The position numbers were made by a program, and so were the translations under genes. Below are positions 8,477 through 18,049 of a stretch of DNA of 64,000 bases, in pieces; position 1 is the first letter of the stretch, and each line of letters opens with the position of its first letter. This DNA comes from Vibrio gangliei (lineage in GTDB: Bacteria; Pseudomonadota; Gammaproteobacteria; Enterobacterales; Vibrionaceae), in the NCBI RefSeq assembly GCF_026001925.1, contig NZ_AP021869.1:1860001-1924000 (forward strand), written 5' to 3'. The notes under the pieces were generated by a model, which did no database searches, was not told the DNA's origin, and saw nothing but the letters and a program-made list of their open reading frames with translations.

Positions 8477-10669
8477 TTAGTATTGCTTTGTATAGCCGAT
8501 TAATATTGACGGTGTTAGGACTTGCGGTAATATCACTGGAGTATCCACACCCTTTTTATACCACAAATAAAGTGGCACACCTGATCGGCCCTGTTGTGAT
8601 AAAAATTCGGTGATCTGGCTATCGCCATTGGTCCAATCTCCCACCATCACCGCAACATTATTGTCTTTAAATGCTTGTTGCACTTCATCACGATCAATTG
8701 ACGTTTTCTCGTTTACTTTGCAGGTTAAACACCAATCCGCAGTGAAATACACAAACATATCTTGTTTAGTGCGTAGCTCAGCGATTTTATCTTGATCAAA
8801 GTTGAGTACTTGCGTCTCTTCTTCATTAACTGAACGACTCGCTATTTCGCCCGTACTTGGCACGAGATAAATGACAAGTAACAGAGGAATTAAAGTTAAT
8901 AGAAGCGCAGGCCACCATCTTCCTTTATGTTGAGATTGTTGCCATGCTCCGGTTATCCATAATCCAAATGCCGATAACATGCTCGTTGCGAGAATCATCA
9001 TCACATAAGTATCGTTTGATTGACGTAATAAGATCCAAACCAATCCTAAGGCGGTAATAAACATCGGAATAGAAAGCACTTTACGAGCGGTTATCATCCA
9101 ACCACCGGGCTTAGGCAAACGTGTTCTTAGTTTCGGTATAAAGCTCACGAGAAGAAACGGCAGCGCCATACCAAAACCTAATCCGGCAAAGATCAGCAGT
9201 GCAATACTCATCGGTAATACTAGTGCGGCCCCTAGCGCGGTTGCCATAAATGGGCCAGTACATGGCGTGGCAATAAAGGCGGCGAGTACACCTGTCCAAA
9301 AATCGCCCATTGGACCTTTTTGATCTTGTAACTTCGAGCCAGATGTTAAAGTGCCAATTTCAAACAAGCCTGCAAGATTAAACCCTATTGCGCTCATTAA
9401 GGTGATCAGCACCGAAATCACTATCGGACTTTGCAGTTGAAATGCCCAGCCGATTTGATGCCCCAAGGCTCGTAAACTCAAAATAGCCGCACCAAGAACA
9501 AGGCATACCAATACCGCACCTAAGGTGTAAGCAATCGCGCCAGTTTTGGCTCTTTTTTCTGAACTCTGATGGGAAAGACTCAGTATTTTCAAACTAAGAA
9601 TAGGAAACACACACGGCATAATATTAAGCAACAGACCACCTAAGATTGCGCCTAATAACGCAGTAATGCCTAACCACCATGAGCTGGATTGATCCGTATC
9701 CTTGGCATTATCAATATTTTTCGAACTATCAGTTGCAGGAGCAAAAGCGATAGTGTCCGTTTTATTCGCGTCAAAACTGAGACCTATACCACTTTTTAAT
9801 ACCAGAACGCCTTTAAAAACAGGCTCTAGATTGTCACCAACTTGAGTTTGCATCAAAAGCTTATCACCTTTGTGCTGCAAAGTTTGCTTGGCATTATTAA
9901 CAATCATGCCATTGTTCACGGGGTAAATATGCGCACCTTCAATATCCACGCTACTTGGCAGTGGTAATGAGAGTGTTAACTTACTTTTATCGACCGAAAA
10001 ACGCCCCTCTGCTGCCATTGGTTTTGACAGCTTTTGACGCCATTGATCAAACTGCTCTTTATTTGAACCTTTATCCAATAACAGCTGGTGGTCTTCACCA
10101 ACGATAAACGTATGCTCTACTGTTTGTTGCTCTGGCAAGCAAGTTGTCGGATTACAAACCAAATAACTCATATCGACTTTGATCGGTATCGAAGTTCCCA
10201 CCGCAATATCTTTACTAACTATCATTGGAGCAAACAACACATACTGACCGTGATAGATATAATTCATAATATCACTGGTCACAAGTTGACTTGGCGCAGG
10301 GTATTTTACTTCACCTGCTTCAACACCTTTTGGCAAATGCCAATCAAAGCTGGTGGGAAACCCAGCATCACCCGGGTTAACCCAATAGCCATGCCAACCC
10401 TTTTGAGGTGTCATGATCAGGGCAACATCTTGCGTCATGTCAGAGGCTAAGTACCCTGATTCTGTCATCATAGAAACTGATAATAGGCGCTGAGTTTCAC
10501 CTTGCTCAGTCGCCATCACATGTGATGAACATGCTAAAAGAACGAACAAAAGTGTTTGTTTTAAAAAAGCATTCGGCTTAAATGAATTGACCGAATTAAA
10601 ACAAGCTGTCCATTCTTTCAATGAACGTAGTAAAGATGATGTCATTGCGCGCCTATTTTTAAATAGCAT
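8477..10669 (-). CDS. DsbD/ScsB-like thiol:disulfide interchange protein
   Basis: This 730-aa protein would carry electrons across the inner membrane to periplasmic thioredoxin-fold partners. A signal/anchor segment near residues 38-53 is followed by a periplasmic DsbD-alpha-like domain (GWHGYWVNPGDAG, YLVCNPTTCLP), then about eight membrane segments (roughly 330-610, with GLLLNIMPCVFPILSLK and FIATPCTGPFM bearing the membrane cysteines) and a C-terminal thioredoxin domain with FTADWCLTCK. This order is that of ScsB/DsbD-type proteins. A later ATG at 10645 is an alternative start. It lies 56 bp downstream of the TlpA-like gene, a likely periplasmic partner, in the Tn7-like cargo. Confidence 0.88.
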   Translation of the reverse strand: MLFKNRRAMTSSLLRSLKEWTACFNSVNSFKPNAFLKQTLLFVLLACSSHVMATEQGETQRLLSVSMMTESGYLASDMTQDVALIMTPQKGWHGYWVNPGDAGFPTSFDWHLPKGVEAGEVKYPAPSQLVTSDIMNYIYHGQYVLFAPMIVSKDIAVGTSIPIKVDMSYLVCNPTTCLPEQQTVEHTFIVGEDHQLLLDKGSNKEQFDQWRQKLSKPMAAEGRFSVDKSKLTLSLPLPSSVDIEGAHIYPVNNGMIVNNAKQTLQHKGDKLLMQTQVGDNLEPVFKGVLVLKSGIGLSFDANKTDTIAFAPATDSSKNIDNAKDTDQSSSWWLGITALLGAILGGLLLNIMPCVFPILSLKILSLSHQSSEKRAKTGAIAYTLGAVLVCLVLGAAILSLRALGHQIGWAFQLQSPIVISVLITLMSAIGFNLAGLFEIGTLTSGSKLQDQKGPMGDFWTGVLAAFIATPCTGPFMATALGAALVLPMSIALLIFAGLGFGMALPFLLVSFIPKLRTRLPKPGGWMITARKVLSIPMFITALGLVWILLRQSNDTYVMMILATSMLSAFGLWITGAWQQSQHKGRWWPALLLTLIPLLLVIYLVPSTGEIASRSVNEEETQVLNFDQDKIAELRTKQDMFVYFTADWCLTCKVNEKTSIDRDEVQQAFKDNNVAVMVGDWTNGDSQITEFLSQQGRSGVPLYLWYKKGVDTPVILPQVLTPSILIGYTKQY

Positions 10670-10683
10670 TACATGGTTAAAAG

Positions 10684-10706
10684 CGATGGCTAGTCAAAAG
10701 CCATCG
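10684..10706 (-). terminator. Weak hairpin between tlpA-like and dsbD-like genes
   Basis: CGATGGCT (10684-10691) pairs with AGCCATCG (10699-10706) and is followed on the minus strand by CTTTTAA. It may reduce read-through from the upstream gene into the dsbD-like gene. Confidence 0.4.
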
Positions 10707-10725
10707 TTTATTGACAAGCTGCCAG

Positions 10726-11790
10726 TTATTTAAATGATGAAATGGTGTCTAGTGCCTGATTAAAGTCATCATCTTGAATGGAAGACTTCACGGTCACTTT
10801 CCCGTCTGGATTGATTAAGGTGATGGTTGGAACTTGGTTCACGCCAAACTGTTTGAATAACGAACCATCTTGGTCAAACACGATAGGTAGCGTGGTGCCA
10901 TAGCTTTTACGATAATCATTAAGATCATTCACTGAAGACCATAAGTTCGTCGATACTGTCACCCATTGTACTTCTGATGATTTTGATTTTTTCTCTAATA
11001 ATTCACGTACTTGAGTACACGCTTTAGACGTCGTTGGTTCGGTTTCTTCTAAGTACCATTCACACCAAGGGCCGAAGAAAACCACGCCGACTTTTTTGCT
11101 AGTTGCGGTATTAAATTTCACATCAATATTGGTGTTATCAATGGTGGAAAACGTCATGTCTGACACTTTATCACCTACTTGATAGCCTGAATTATCATCA
11201 ACGAAGGTTGGATTTTTCACCGCTTTTTGACTTGGTTTTTCTGCTACCACTTTATCTAACGCTTGGTGGAATTCTTTGTCATCAACATGACCAAAATAAG
11301 CGAACTTGCCGTTTTTATCGATCAACAAATGTTGAGGCGTAACACGCAAATGGAAAGCACGTGCTAATTCACCATTATCAATGGTAATTGGCATGGTTAA
11401 GCCCATTTTTTCACGAAATGCCGTTACTGATTTTACATTATCGCTGATACCAGTATTAACCGCGATCACTTGAACTTGGTCGCCATATTTCTTGTAAATC
11501 TCTTCAAATCCAGGCATTTGTTCACGACAAGGAACACACCATGTTGCCCAGAATTTAATGTATACCGGCTTCTTACCATACACTTCCGCTAAATCGATCA
11601 CTTTGCCATCAATCGTTTTTACTGTCATTTGAGGAGCGGCTGTACCAACCAAGCCTTCACCTGCTGATTTTGCTCTACGTTCACCATCAGCAGAATAATC
11701 ATCGGTTGCATGAGCTAGCTGCATAAAAGCAAGTGAGCATACCAGTGTTACTAATGGTGTTTTCATCCAATGAAACAATCGTATTGACAT
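10726..11790 (-). CDS. Tandem TlpA/ResA-type thioredoxin-fold protein, periplasmic
   Basis: This 354-aa protein has an N-terminal signal peptide (LVTLVCSLAFMQLAHA, cleavage near residue 28) and two thioredoxin-like domains. The first (about 50-180) has the redox motif FWATWCVPCREQMPGF. The second (about 205-350) has VVFFGPWCEWYLEE, where the second cysteine of the CxxC pair is replaced by Tyr, so it may be a binding or structural domain; a further Cys follows in SKACTQV. It is encoded just upstream of the DsbD/ScsB-like membrane reductase, its likely electron donor. The pair suggests periplasmic thiol repair or stress protection. Target proteins are unknown. Confidence 0.85.
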   Translation of the reverse strand: MSIRLFHWMKTPLVTLVCSLAFMQLAHATDDYSADGERRAKSAGEGLVGTAAPQMTVKTIDGKVIDLAEVYGKKPVYIKFWATWCVPCREQMPGFEEIYKKYGDQVQVIAVNTGISDNVKSVTAFREKMGLTMPITIDNGELARAFHLRVTPQHLLIDKNGKFAYFGHVDDKEFHQALDKVVAEKPSQKAVKNPTFVDDNSGYQVGDKVSDMTFSTIDNTNIDVKFNTATSKKVGVVFFGPWCEWYLEETEPTTSKACTQVRELLEKKSKSSEVQWVTVSTNLWSSVNDLNDYRKSYGTTLPIVFDQDGSLFKQFGVNQVPTITLINPDGKVTVKSSIQDDDFNQALDTISSFK

Positions 11791-11896
11791 AACATTATCC
11801 TATTTATATTGAAAATTTAGAAAATTTCTGACTTCTCGTGTTTGTACTGCTTTGCGCTAGATACAAGGATAAAAACCAGAAAAAATTAAAGAAGCA

Positions 11897-12499
11897 TCAA
11901 ACATTCAAACTTAAATGCTCACATACTTGTTGTTGAATTTTTTGTATTTGTTGCTCGACAACCTGTTGCTCACCTGCCGTTCCTTCGATAGAAAAGAAGT
12001 GCAACTTAGTTAATCCTATTGTTGAAAGGATCTCTTTCATATATGGCGTGAAAAAATCTGGTTGGTAAACCTGTTCACCAGAAAATACCCCTCCTGATGA
12101 AATCAATATATAAACCGGTTTATCTTCTAATAATGGCTGCTTTCCGGTGCTTGTGATTTCAAAGGTTTTCCCCGCACGAACCACATGGTCTAGCCAACAT
12201 TTCAGGCTAGAAGGTAAAGTATAGTTATGCATTGGAGAAGTGATGATCACTAGGTCAGCTTTATCAAGAGAAACAATGAGCTCATCTGACAAATCTAGAC
12301 TGGCTGATTGAGTCTGTGAGCTTGCTGCACCACATAAAACTTGCGCATAATGTTGATCAATATGAGGCAATTTTGTTGAATCGAGAGTATCAATGTTTAC
12401 CTCAGAACGTTCCGCTAAAGTCTTCACCATAGCTTGGGCTATGTGCTGCGTAGATGATAGGTTTTTCTGCGGGCTTGCGTTAACCAATAATACGTTCAT
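11897..12499 (-). CDS. FMN-dependent NADH-azoreductase/quinone reductase (AzoR/AcpD family)
   Basis: This 200-aa flavodoxin-fold protein starts MNVLLVNASPQKNLSST, the FMN phosphate-binding loop, and has SPMHNYTLPSSLKCWLDHVVRAGKTF, the AzoR signature around residues 88-113, and SSGG at about 132-135. Relatives reduce quinones and azo compounds with NADH in the cytoplasm and protect from thiol stress. The length is normal. It is divergent from a MocR/PdxR-type regulator (12647) across a 147-bp intergenic region, a common arrangement when the regulator controls its neighbour. Confidence 0.88.
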   Translation of the reverse strand: MNVLLVNASPQKNLSSTQHIAQAMVKTLAERSEVNIDTLDSTKLPHIDQHYAQVLCGAASSQTQSASLDLSDELIVSLDKADLVIITSPMHNYTLPSSLKCWLDHVVRAGKTFEITSTGKQPLLEDKPVYILISSGGVFSGEQVYQPDFFTPYMKEILSTIGLTKLHFFSIEGTAGEQQVVEQQIQKIQQQVCEHLSLNV

Positions 12500-12646
12500 A
12501 TTTTTCTCAAATGGTTATTTTTCGGAATGACTAACCAATCTGGTTTCATCATTAAGGTGGGTATAATACAGCCCAATATGGTGTACAATAAGTGCCATAA
12601 ATTAACTATTTTAATAGACCATATTTTGAATCCATAATAGGCGGAA

Positions 12647-14029
12647 ATGTTAATGGCTAAACTCTTAGCTTACAAACAAGTTTACCAACGAATTCATAGC
12701 GCTATTTTACAAGGTATATTGAAGCCTGGTGAACGAATTCCTTCTGCTCGAACATTAGCAAAAGAGATGGGTGTATCAAGAGGAACGGTCGAGGAAGGGT
12801 ATGCTCGGTTAAAAGCAGAAGGCTATATCGAATCAAAAGGGCAAGCAGGAACACTCGTCAGTGACAAGTTGCATACTCAGCCGCGAATACTAAAAAAACC
12901 AACTGCCGCACGCCAACCCGGATTTCAACCAGAAATCGAATTATCCCAAATTTTACCATTCCAATTAGGCATTCCAGCTTTGGATGAATTTCCAAAACAA
13001 GTTTGGGCTCGAATGACCGCAAGGTGCGCGAGAAATATGACAACTGATGATCTCGCTTACCCATCAGTTTATGGTAACCCACAACTTAGAATTGCTATCG
13101 CTCAATATTTACAGTTATCACGTGGTATTCAATGTGAGCCCTCACAAGTGTTTATTACTTCAGGATATGTAAATTCCATTAATTGGATTTGCCATGTGTT
13201 ATTAAAAAAACACGCTTCGGTAGCCATGGAAGATCCCGGTTATCCTCTGACGCGTCAACTGCTGCTGAACAACAGTTTAACCCCACTCCCAATGCTGATT
13301 GATGAAGACGGCATTATCTTTGACCCCAAATCAAAAGCTGATGTAGTTGTGGTGACTCCCGCTCATCAAAGCCCAACTTGTGTATCCCTTTCTTTAGAAC
13401 GTAGGCAAGCGTTACTCAATTGGGCGGAAAGCAATAAACGCTGGATCATTGAAGACGACTATGATGGTGAATATAGACATACAGGGCTCCCTTTACCGGC
13501 CTTAAAGAGCATCGATACACAAGATAGAGTGATTTATTCTGGGACGTTCAGTAAAGTCATGTTCCCGAGTTTACGAATGGCCTACATAGTCGTGCCACAA
13601 AGCCAGGTGACCGCCTTTGAACAATCATCGGAATTTTTTGCGGGCAATGTGTCGGCACTAACTCAAGCCTCGGTACTGTCTTTCATACAAGAAGGCCACC
13701 TCTCACGTCATATTCAGCGGATGAGAAAACTTTATAAAGAACGTCGCGACATGATGACAACGGTATTTCAAGACGTTTTAGGCCCCGCAATCACCATCAA
13801 TCCACAGCCCGGTGGAATGAATTTGATTGTGCGACTCAACAATAAATCCATTAATGATCTTACATTAGCCAACCAAATGATTGAGTCTGGTTTATTTGCC
13901 CACGGATTATCGCAATGGGCTTCATCTCCGTGTGAACCAGGAATCATTTTAAGTTTCACTAATATCCGAGATAAATCTGAATGCTATGAACTAGCTTCTC
14001 GTTTCAAAGCGGTGTTAATGGGATTATAA
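12647..14029 (+). CDS. MocR/PdxR-type transcriptional regulator with aminotransferase domain
   Basis: This 460-aa protein has an N-terminal GntR winged helix (residues about 12-80, RIHSAILQGILKPGERIPSARTLAKEMGVSRGTVEEGYARLKAEGY is visible in pieces such as GVSRGTVEEGYARL) and a class I aminotransferase-like domain with the expected PLP lysine in YSGTFSKVMFPSLRMAY. Such proteins use PLP as a ligand-sensing cofactor rather than for catalysis. The start used here encodes MLMAKLLA; the second ATG (M3, 12653) is equally possible. It is divergent from the azoreductase gene, its probable target. It sits between thiol-redox cargo and the group II intron. Confidence 0.88.
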   Translation: MLMAKLLAYKQVYQRIHSAILQGILKPGERIPSARTLAKEMGVSRGTVEEGYARLKAEGYIESKGQAGTLVSDKLHTQPRILKKPTAARQPGFQPEIELSQILPFQLGIPALDEFPKQVWARMTARCARNMTTDDLAYPSVYGNPQLRIAIAQYLQLSRGIQCEPSQVFITSGYVNSINWICHVLLKKHASVAMEDPGYPLTRQLLLNNSLTPLPMLIDEDGIIFDPKSKADVVVVTPAHQSPTCVSLSLERRQALLNWAESNKRWIIEDDYDGEYRHTGLPLPALKSIDTQDRVIYSGTFSKVMFPSLRMAYIVVPQSQVTAFEQSSEFFAGNVSALTQASVLSFIQEGHLSRHIQRMRKLYKERRDMMTTVFQDVLGPAITINPQPGGMNLIVRLNNKSINDLTLANQMIESGLFAHGLSQWASSPCEPGIILSFTNIRDKSECYELASRFKAVLMGL

Positions 14030-14044
14030 AAATGGTTTTGTCGG

Positions 14045-16207
14045 ATAGGCGACACCTGTTACCAAGTGCCGCCCTCCTAAGAACCGTACGTGCAACTTTC
14101 ACTGCATACGGCTCAAGCCTCCACTAAGGCGTATTACCTTACCCAGCAACCTAGATAGCAGTTAAAGCAGGCTCCAACCATGAGTGACGACTTTCCTTTT
14201 TCGATTTCCTCTTTGCCAAGTAATCTTGGTATTGGGGGTCGAACGGTGTAGCCGCACTTCGGATCTTCACATGTCTTTTAATCGGCGTTTTCGCTATTTG
14301 AACTAAGTTGTAATGACAGTCCATGTTCGCAATTTTCTGCCAACCGTGAAATTGCCAACCACCACTTCTATTCATGTAGTATTTGCGCCTGACCCAGTCT
14401 TTTGGCTTAGTAGGATGGCGTCTAACCGCCCATCGCCACAGAAGCCAGAAGATTTGATGACCGAGATAGCCGAAAGTTCGTTTTGCAACGCAGTGACGAT
14501 AATAATTCGCCCAACCTTTCAATTTAGGATTCAATAGTCTGATAAGATCATTGACTGGCATTGTTGCGTGCTTCTTGATGAGTTCACGCAAGTTTCCCAA
14601 GAAAGAGAGAACGTTAGTTTTACTCGGTTTGATGAGCAATTTACCTTTGTACTTCCTGAGGTTAAAACCTAAAAAGTCAAAGCCATCATCTATATGAGTA
14701 AGGTGTGTTTTCTCTTCAGAGAGTGCCAACCCTCTTTCTTTTAGAAAACCAATTAACCGAGGTTTGATTTCATTGATAAGAACATCTTTTGATGATCCGG
14801 TTATTATAAAATCATCCGCATAACCGATGAAGTTAACTCGTTCTCCCGAGCTCTTGTCTACTTCCTTTACAAGCTTTTCTAAGCCCGCAAGTGTCAGTAA
14901 CATAAGTGTTGGTGAGATAATTCCGCCTTGCGGAGTTCCCTCCGATGTTCGGTAAAACAAACCTTTATCAATATAGCCTGAGCCTAGCCACTGCTTTAGC
15001 ATTCGTTTGTCTATTTGAACATTTTCAATTAGCCATTCATGCCCGATTTTGTCGAAGCAAGCTTTAATATCCCCCTCCAAAACCCATTTACCTGAGCGCT
15101 TAAGACACAAACATTTAAAGCATTGTGCTATAGCGTCAGCAGTACTGCGATTCGGACGAAAACCGTAGCTGTTAGGATCAGCTATCGTTTCCGATATCGG
15201 CTCCAAAGCAAGTAAATACAGCGCCTGTTGCGCTCTATCTATCATGCATGGAATGCCTAGAGGTCTAAGTTTGCCGTTCTTTTTCGGGATGTAGATGCGT
15301 CTGAGTGGTTTGGCTCGATAACCTTTACGATTCAATTGATCTACTGCGGTCATTCGACGAGCATCTGTATTCCAGATGACTCCATCTATTCCGGGTGTCT
15401 TACTGCCTTTGTTTTGAGACACTCGCTTCACAGCCAGTAATTTAGCTGATCTTGAGTGTGTTAAGATCCACTGCAAAGCTCTCGCTTTACTGTGTTTTCC
15501 CTCTCGGGTTGCTTTTGCAATGCGCATTTGAAGCTTTAATACGTGCAACTCGACAGCCTTCCAATCGATGGATTGCCATTGAATACTGTTAGGAGAGGCA
15601 CTAACTTCTAATAAAGCCACCATTTGCGTTTCTCCTTAAATAAAGTTCTTCAAATCATCTTGCAACGGGAGACCAGTTAGAAGTCAGCTCGCTTTCGCGC
15701 CAGATATAAACCTGTATCCACTTCATTACAAAGTGGCATTTGCTTTTTCTAACCTCCTTTACCTGCATACCTATCGGCAGTCTTCGCAGACTGCTTTCCC
15801 GAAGGGAGATATACAGGCTTACCCTGTTCCGTATGTCGCGCAAAATATCAGGTTAGATGCCCACTATAGTGCGGAGAGCACATCGATCACGAAAGAGTAC
15901 TGTCCAACTTCTTTCCGGCTCTCATTGCCTTTTTGGCCACAGCGTACAAACCACTTCCGCTGCTTCATCGTATAACGCGCCTTACATGGATTCACTTACG
16001 TTCATCATACTGACACCCTAGCACTTACCCGATTTGTGGTTATCAGGAGGAACGTTCTCTCACGATTCAGTTCCCACTCAGTCTAACAACCGAGTTTCGT
16101 TACATTGTCGGATTCGCTGCTTTATTCAGAATCCTAGGGTCATCTGGTGATACAGATGGTTCACTCTTATCGTGGTGAACAACGCTTCATACGACTTCAG
16201 GTCGCAC
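14045..16207 (-). mobile_element. Group II intron with its own maturase
   Basis: On the minus strand the intron starts GTGCGACCTGAAGTCG at 16207 and ends after a domain V hairpin (GAGCCGTATGCAG ... ACGTACGGTTC, about 14081-14115), a domain VI with the bulged-A region GGTAACAGG, and CCTAT at 14045. The open reading frame lies in domain IV (14151-15623). Joining the exons would create TTTTGTC next to GACAAAA, an inverted repeat. It lies about 60 bp beyond the last attC of the integron. The ends are assigned by resemblance to related introns and may be off by a few bases. Confidence 0.8.
14151..15623 (-). CDS. ltrA: Group II intron reverse transcriptase/maturase (LtrA type)
   Basis: This 490-aa protein splices and mobilises its host intron. 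The reverse transcriptase core shows TPGIDG, RPLGIPCMIDRAQQ, SYGFRPNRSTADAI, EGDIKACFD, GTPQGGIISP and the catalytic FIGYADDFI (about residue 267-275). A group II maturase domain follows (LLNPKLKGWANYYRH). There is no obvious C-terminal HNH endonuclease cysteine pair, although the extension after residue 400 is rich in Trp and Arg. Length and frame are intact, so the intron may be active. Confidence 0.92.
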   Translation of the reverse strand: MVALLEVSASPNSIQWQSIDWKAVELHVLKLQMRIAKATREGKHSKARALQWILTHSRSAKLLAVKRVSQNKGSKTPGIDGVIWNTDARRMTAVDQLNRKGYRAKPLRRIYIPKKNGKLRPLGIPCMIDRAQQALYLLALEPISETIADPNSYGFRPNRSTADAIAQCFKCLCLKRSGKWVLEGDIKACFDKIGHEWLIENVQIDKRMLKQWLGSGYIDKGLFYRTSEGTPQGGIISPTLMLLTLAGLEKLVKEVDKSSGERVNFIGYADDFIITGSSKDVLINEIKPRLIGFLKERGLALSEEKTHLTHIDDGFDFLGFNLRKYKGKLLIKPSKTNVLSFLGNLRELIKKHATMPVNDLIRLLNPKLKGWANYYRHCVAKRTFGYLGHQIFWLLWRWAVRRHPTKPKDWVRRKYYMNRSGGWQFHGWQKIANMDCHYNLVQIAKTPIKRHVKIRSAATPFDPQYQDYLAKRKSKKESRHSWLEPALTAI

Positions 16208-16269
16208 GGACAAAAACGAGTTATATATTTTAGTAAATTAGGAGGTAACGGATTAACTGAAGTATGGGA

Positions 16270-16395
16270 AAGTAACGCCGCATTAAGGTGTGAAGCACGT
16301 GACCACGATGTTTAATTTTACCACCGTAAATACTGAATTTAACCCAAACCAAAAATGCCAAGCGTGCTGAATCACTCTTAAATGCTTTGTTATGT
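16270..16395 (-). repeat. attC site of cassette 20 (array end)
   Basis: Core GTTATGT at 16389-16395 and AAGTAAC at 16270-16276 bound a 126-bp VCR-like site. No further cassette is found to its left. Confidence 0.9.
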
Positions 16396-16408
16396 GACTT
16401 TATGCACC

Positions 16409-16816
16409 TTAGTGGTCATTTCCTGCATAAACCCACATAGGCTCTGTTTTGCCTGCTCGCTCAAAACCTAAAGACTTATAGAAATCTACAGCCTCACCAT
16501 CCGCTGTGAGCATTTGTTGATGAAAAGAACCATATTTGGTTTGCATTAGCTCCATCATTTTTCTGCCGATACCCTGACCATGAAAATCTGGATGAACCAA
16601 CATGTGAGGATAATAGACTACTAAAAATCCATCAGATATAGCATTACCAACACCGACCAAAACACCATCGAGTCTGGCTGTTACTAAGCTATCAGAGTTG
16701 TTTAAAGCAGGTATCAGCTTTTCTGGAACTTCAGCAGATGACCAACCATTGGCTTGATACAAAGACACAACTTCATCTTGTTCAAGTCCTTTCTCAAATT
16801 GTACTTCTAAGCTCAT
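16409..16816 (-). CDS. Cassette 20: GNAT-family acetyltransferase
   Basis: This 135-aa protein shows the GNAT acetyl-CoA loop HGQGIGRKMMELM (about residues 79-91) and the late strand FYKSLGFERAGK. The ATG at 16816 has an excellent AGGAGGT ribosome binding site. It is the last cassette before the intron, farthest from the integrase, and therefore among the oldest acquisitions if no rearrangement occurred. The acceptor substrate is unknown; no aminoglycoside-specific feature is apparent. Confidence 0.88.
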   Translation of the reverse strand: MSLEVQFEKGLEQDEVVSLYQANGWSSAEVPEKLIPALNNSDSLVTARLDGVLVGVGNAISDGFLVVYYPHMLVHPDFHGQGIGRKMMELMQTKYGSFHQQMLTADGEAVDFYKSLGFERAGKTEPMWVYAGNDH

Positions 16817-16830
16817 TTTGACCTCCTGTC

Positions 16831-16941
16831 ACATAACGCCGCTATAAATTGCGGCTTTGGAGTTGATTGTTTTGTGGTAGCGTAGCGTTTAACCACAAAA
16901 CAAGCGACGGAAAAGCCGTCAATTTGATAGCCTTGTTAGGT
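16831..16941 (-). repeat. attC site of cassette 19
   Basis: Core GTTAGGT (16935-16941) and ACATAAC (16831-16837) bound a 111-bp site whose centre is an imperfect inverted repeat (TTGCGGCTTTGG ... AAGCCGTCAA), unlike the VCR-like family. Confidence 0.88.
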
Positions 16942-17451
16942 GCCGCCACCCTCAAATGAAAATCCTGGCGGATACTGGTGAAGCCCGTCGAAATCTCCTT
17001 TGGTTAATTTAACCCCTTTAGAACGAGCTATCGCGTATACCATACTTAAATGAAAGTAAAAGTTTGGGTATGCAAACCGTACTAAAAAATCCCCTGCATT
17101 CATAGATACTGGGGCTGGGCCAGCCATATCTTGGATTACTACCTCTAGATTATTTTCTACTGAGTCCAAACTGTTCAAGTATTCAACTGTGTCCTGTAGT
17201 TGAGCCTTCAAGTTTGAGAAAGACTTCTCGAGTTTCACAAACGATACGACTTCCACGCCAGCAATTGGACAGCACGATCTTAAGGCGAAACTTGCTACGA
17301 TCTCCGCTTGAATGTACAGCGGAAACATATCTTCGATTAGACGCGCTTCGAGAATACTTTCATCACCTCCAAAGTGTGCCTCTATTTTTTCAACGGTAGC
17401 CGACAATAGATCAATATAACCAACGAAAATTTCTATGTGCTTATTTCTCAC
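16936..17451 (-). CDS. Cassette 19: DUF1993-family protein
   Basis: This 171-aa protein matches the DUF1993 family by its overall pattern: DLLSATVEKIEAHF near the N-terminus, EDMFPLYIQAEIVASFA in the middle and NFYFHLSMVYAIARSKGVKLTKGDF at the C-terminus. These proteins form DinB-like four-helix bundles with no proven activity. The start is a GTG at 17451 after GGAGTAGTA. The stop codon lies within the attC core. Confidence 0.8.
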   Translation of the reverse strand: MRNKHIEIFVGYIDLLSATVEKIEAHFGGDESILEARLIEDMFPLYIQAEIVASFALRSCCPIAGVEVVSFVKLEKSFSNLKAQLQDTVEYLNSLDSVENNLEVVIQDMAGPAPVSMNAGDFLVRFAYPNFYFHLSMVYAIARSKGVKLTKGDFDGLHQYPPGFSFEGGGT

Positions 17452-17467
17452 TACTACTCCTATTCAC

Positions 17468-17525
17468 ACCTAACGACAGAAATCAGCGGCGCGGGTACCG
17501 CGTCCGCTGCATTGACTTGTTAGAA
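17468..17525 (-). repeat. attC site of cassette 18 (short)
   Basis: Core GTTAGAA (17519-17525) and ACCTAAC (17468-17474); at 58 bp and GC-rich in its centre it is a different type from the VCR-like sites. Confidence 0.88.
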
Positions 17526-17544
17526 CACAAGCCCAGCAGCGGGG

Positions 17545-17895
17545 CTACTGGTGTTGAAGGATGTTGACCAGTTTGCCAAACGGATCTCGCACGTAAAAGC
17601 GACGCACTCCCCACGGTTCGATTGCCGGGCCATACTCTACGGGGATGCCAAGCTCCTCGGCCTTTTGAAGTGCGGAAGACAGATCATCAACCTCGATAGA
17701 CAGATCGGGTACAGCCGTGCCGGAACCGCCTTCGGAAGCCACGCTGACTTGCAAAGCCATTTCTTCGTTGGAGCCGAAGGTTTTAATCCAGCCGTGATCC
17801 ATTAAGAGATTCAAGCCCAAGAAGCCCCCGTAGAACGCCTCGGCCTTGTTCAGTTCCTTGCTGTCGATGTTGGTAACAATCCGGCGAACTTTCAC
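17545..17895 (-). CDS. Cassette 18: glyoxalase/VOC-fold protein
   Basis: This is a vicinal-oxygen-chelate protein of 116 aa, starting at a GTG (17895) eight bases after GGAGG; a longer upstream frame would begin inside the neighbouring attC and is unlikely. Visible family features are the paired beta-alpha-beta-beta modules, EAFYGGFLGLN and the final WGVRRFYVRDPFGKLVNILQ. Relatives bind metals and act as glyoxalases, dioxygenases or drug-binding proteins; which applies cannot be told. Base composition is higher in GC than that of neighbouring cassettes, suggesting a non-Vibrio source. Confidence 0.85.
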   Translation of the reverse strand: MKVRRIVTNIDSKELNKAEAFYGGFLGLNLLMDHGWIKTFGSNEEMALQVSVASEGGSGTAVPDLSIEVDDLSSALQKAEELGIPVEYGPAIEPWGVRRFYVRDPFGKLVNILQHQ

Positions 17896-17919
17896 TGTGC
17901 CTCCAAAGTGTCTATTGTG

Positions 17920-18049
17920 TTCTAACGCCGCGTTAAAGGGTAAACAACGCGATGCCACTCAACCTAAACTATTGTGCCATAAACACAAAAGCTAAACTTT
18001 AAACCAAAACTGCCAAGCGTTGAGAATCCCTCTTAAACGCTTTGTATGT
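17920..18049 (-). repeat. attC site of cassette 17, with damaged core
   Basis: TTCTAAC (17920-17926) is the outer core. The inner core, expected as GTTATGT, reads GTATGT (18044-18049): one T is missing. The rest is a normal VCR-like site. The lesion should prevent or reduce recombination and also removes a stop codon of the gene (see cassette 17). Confidence 0.85.
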
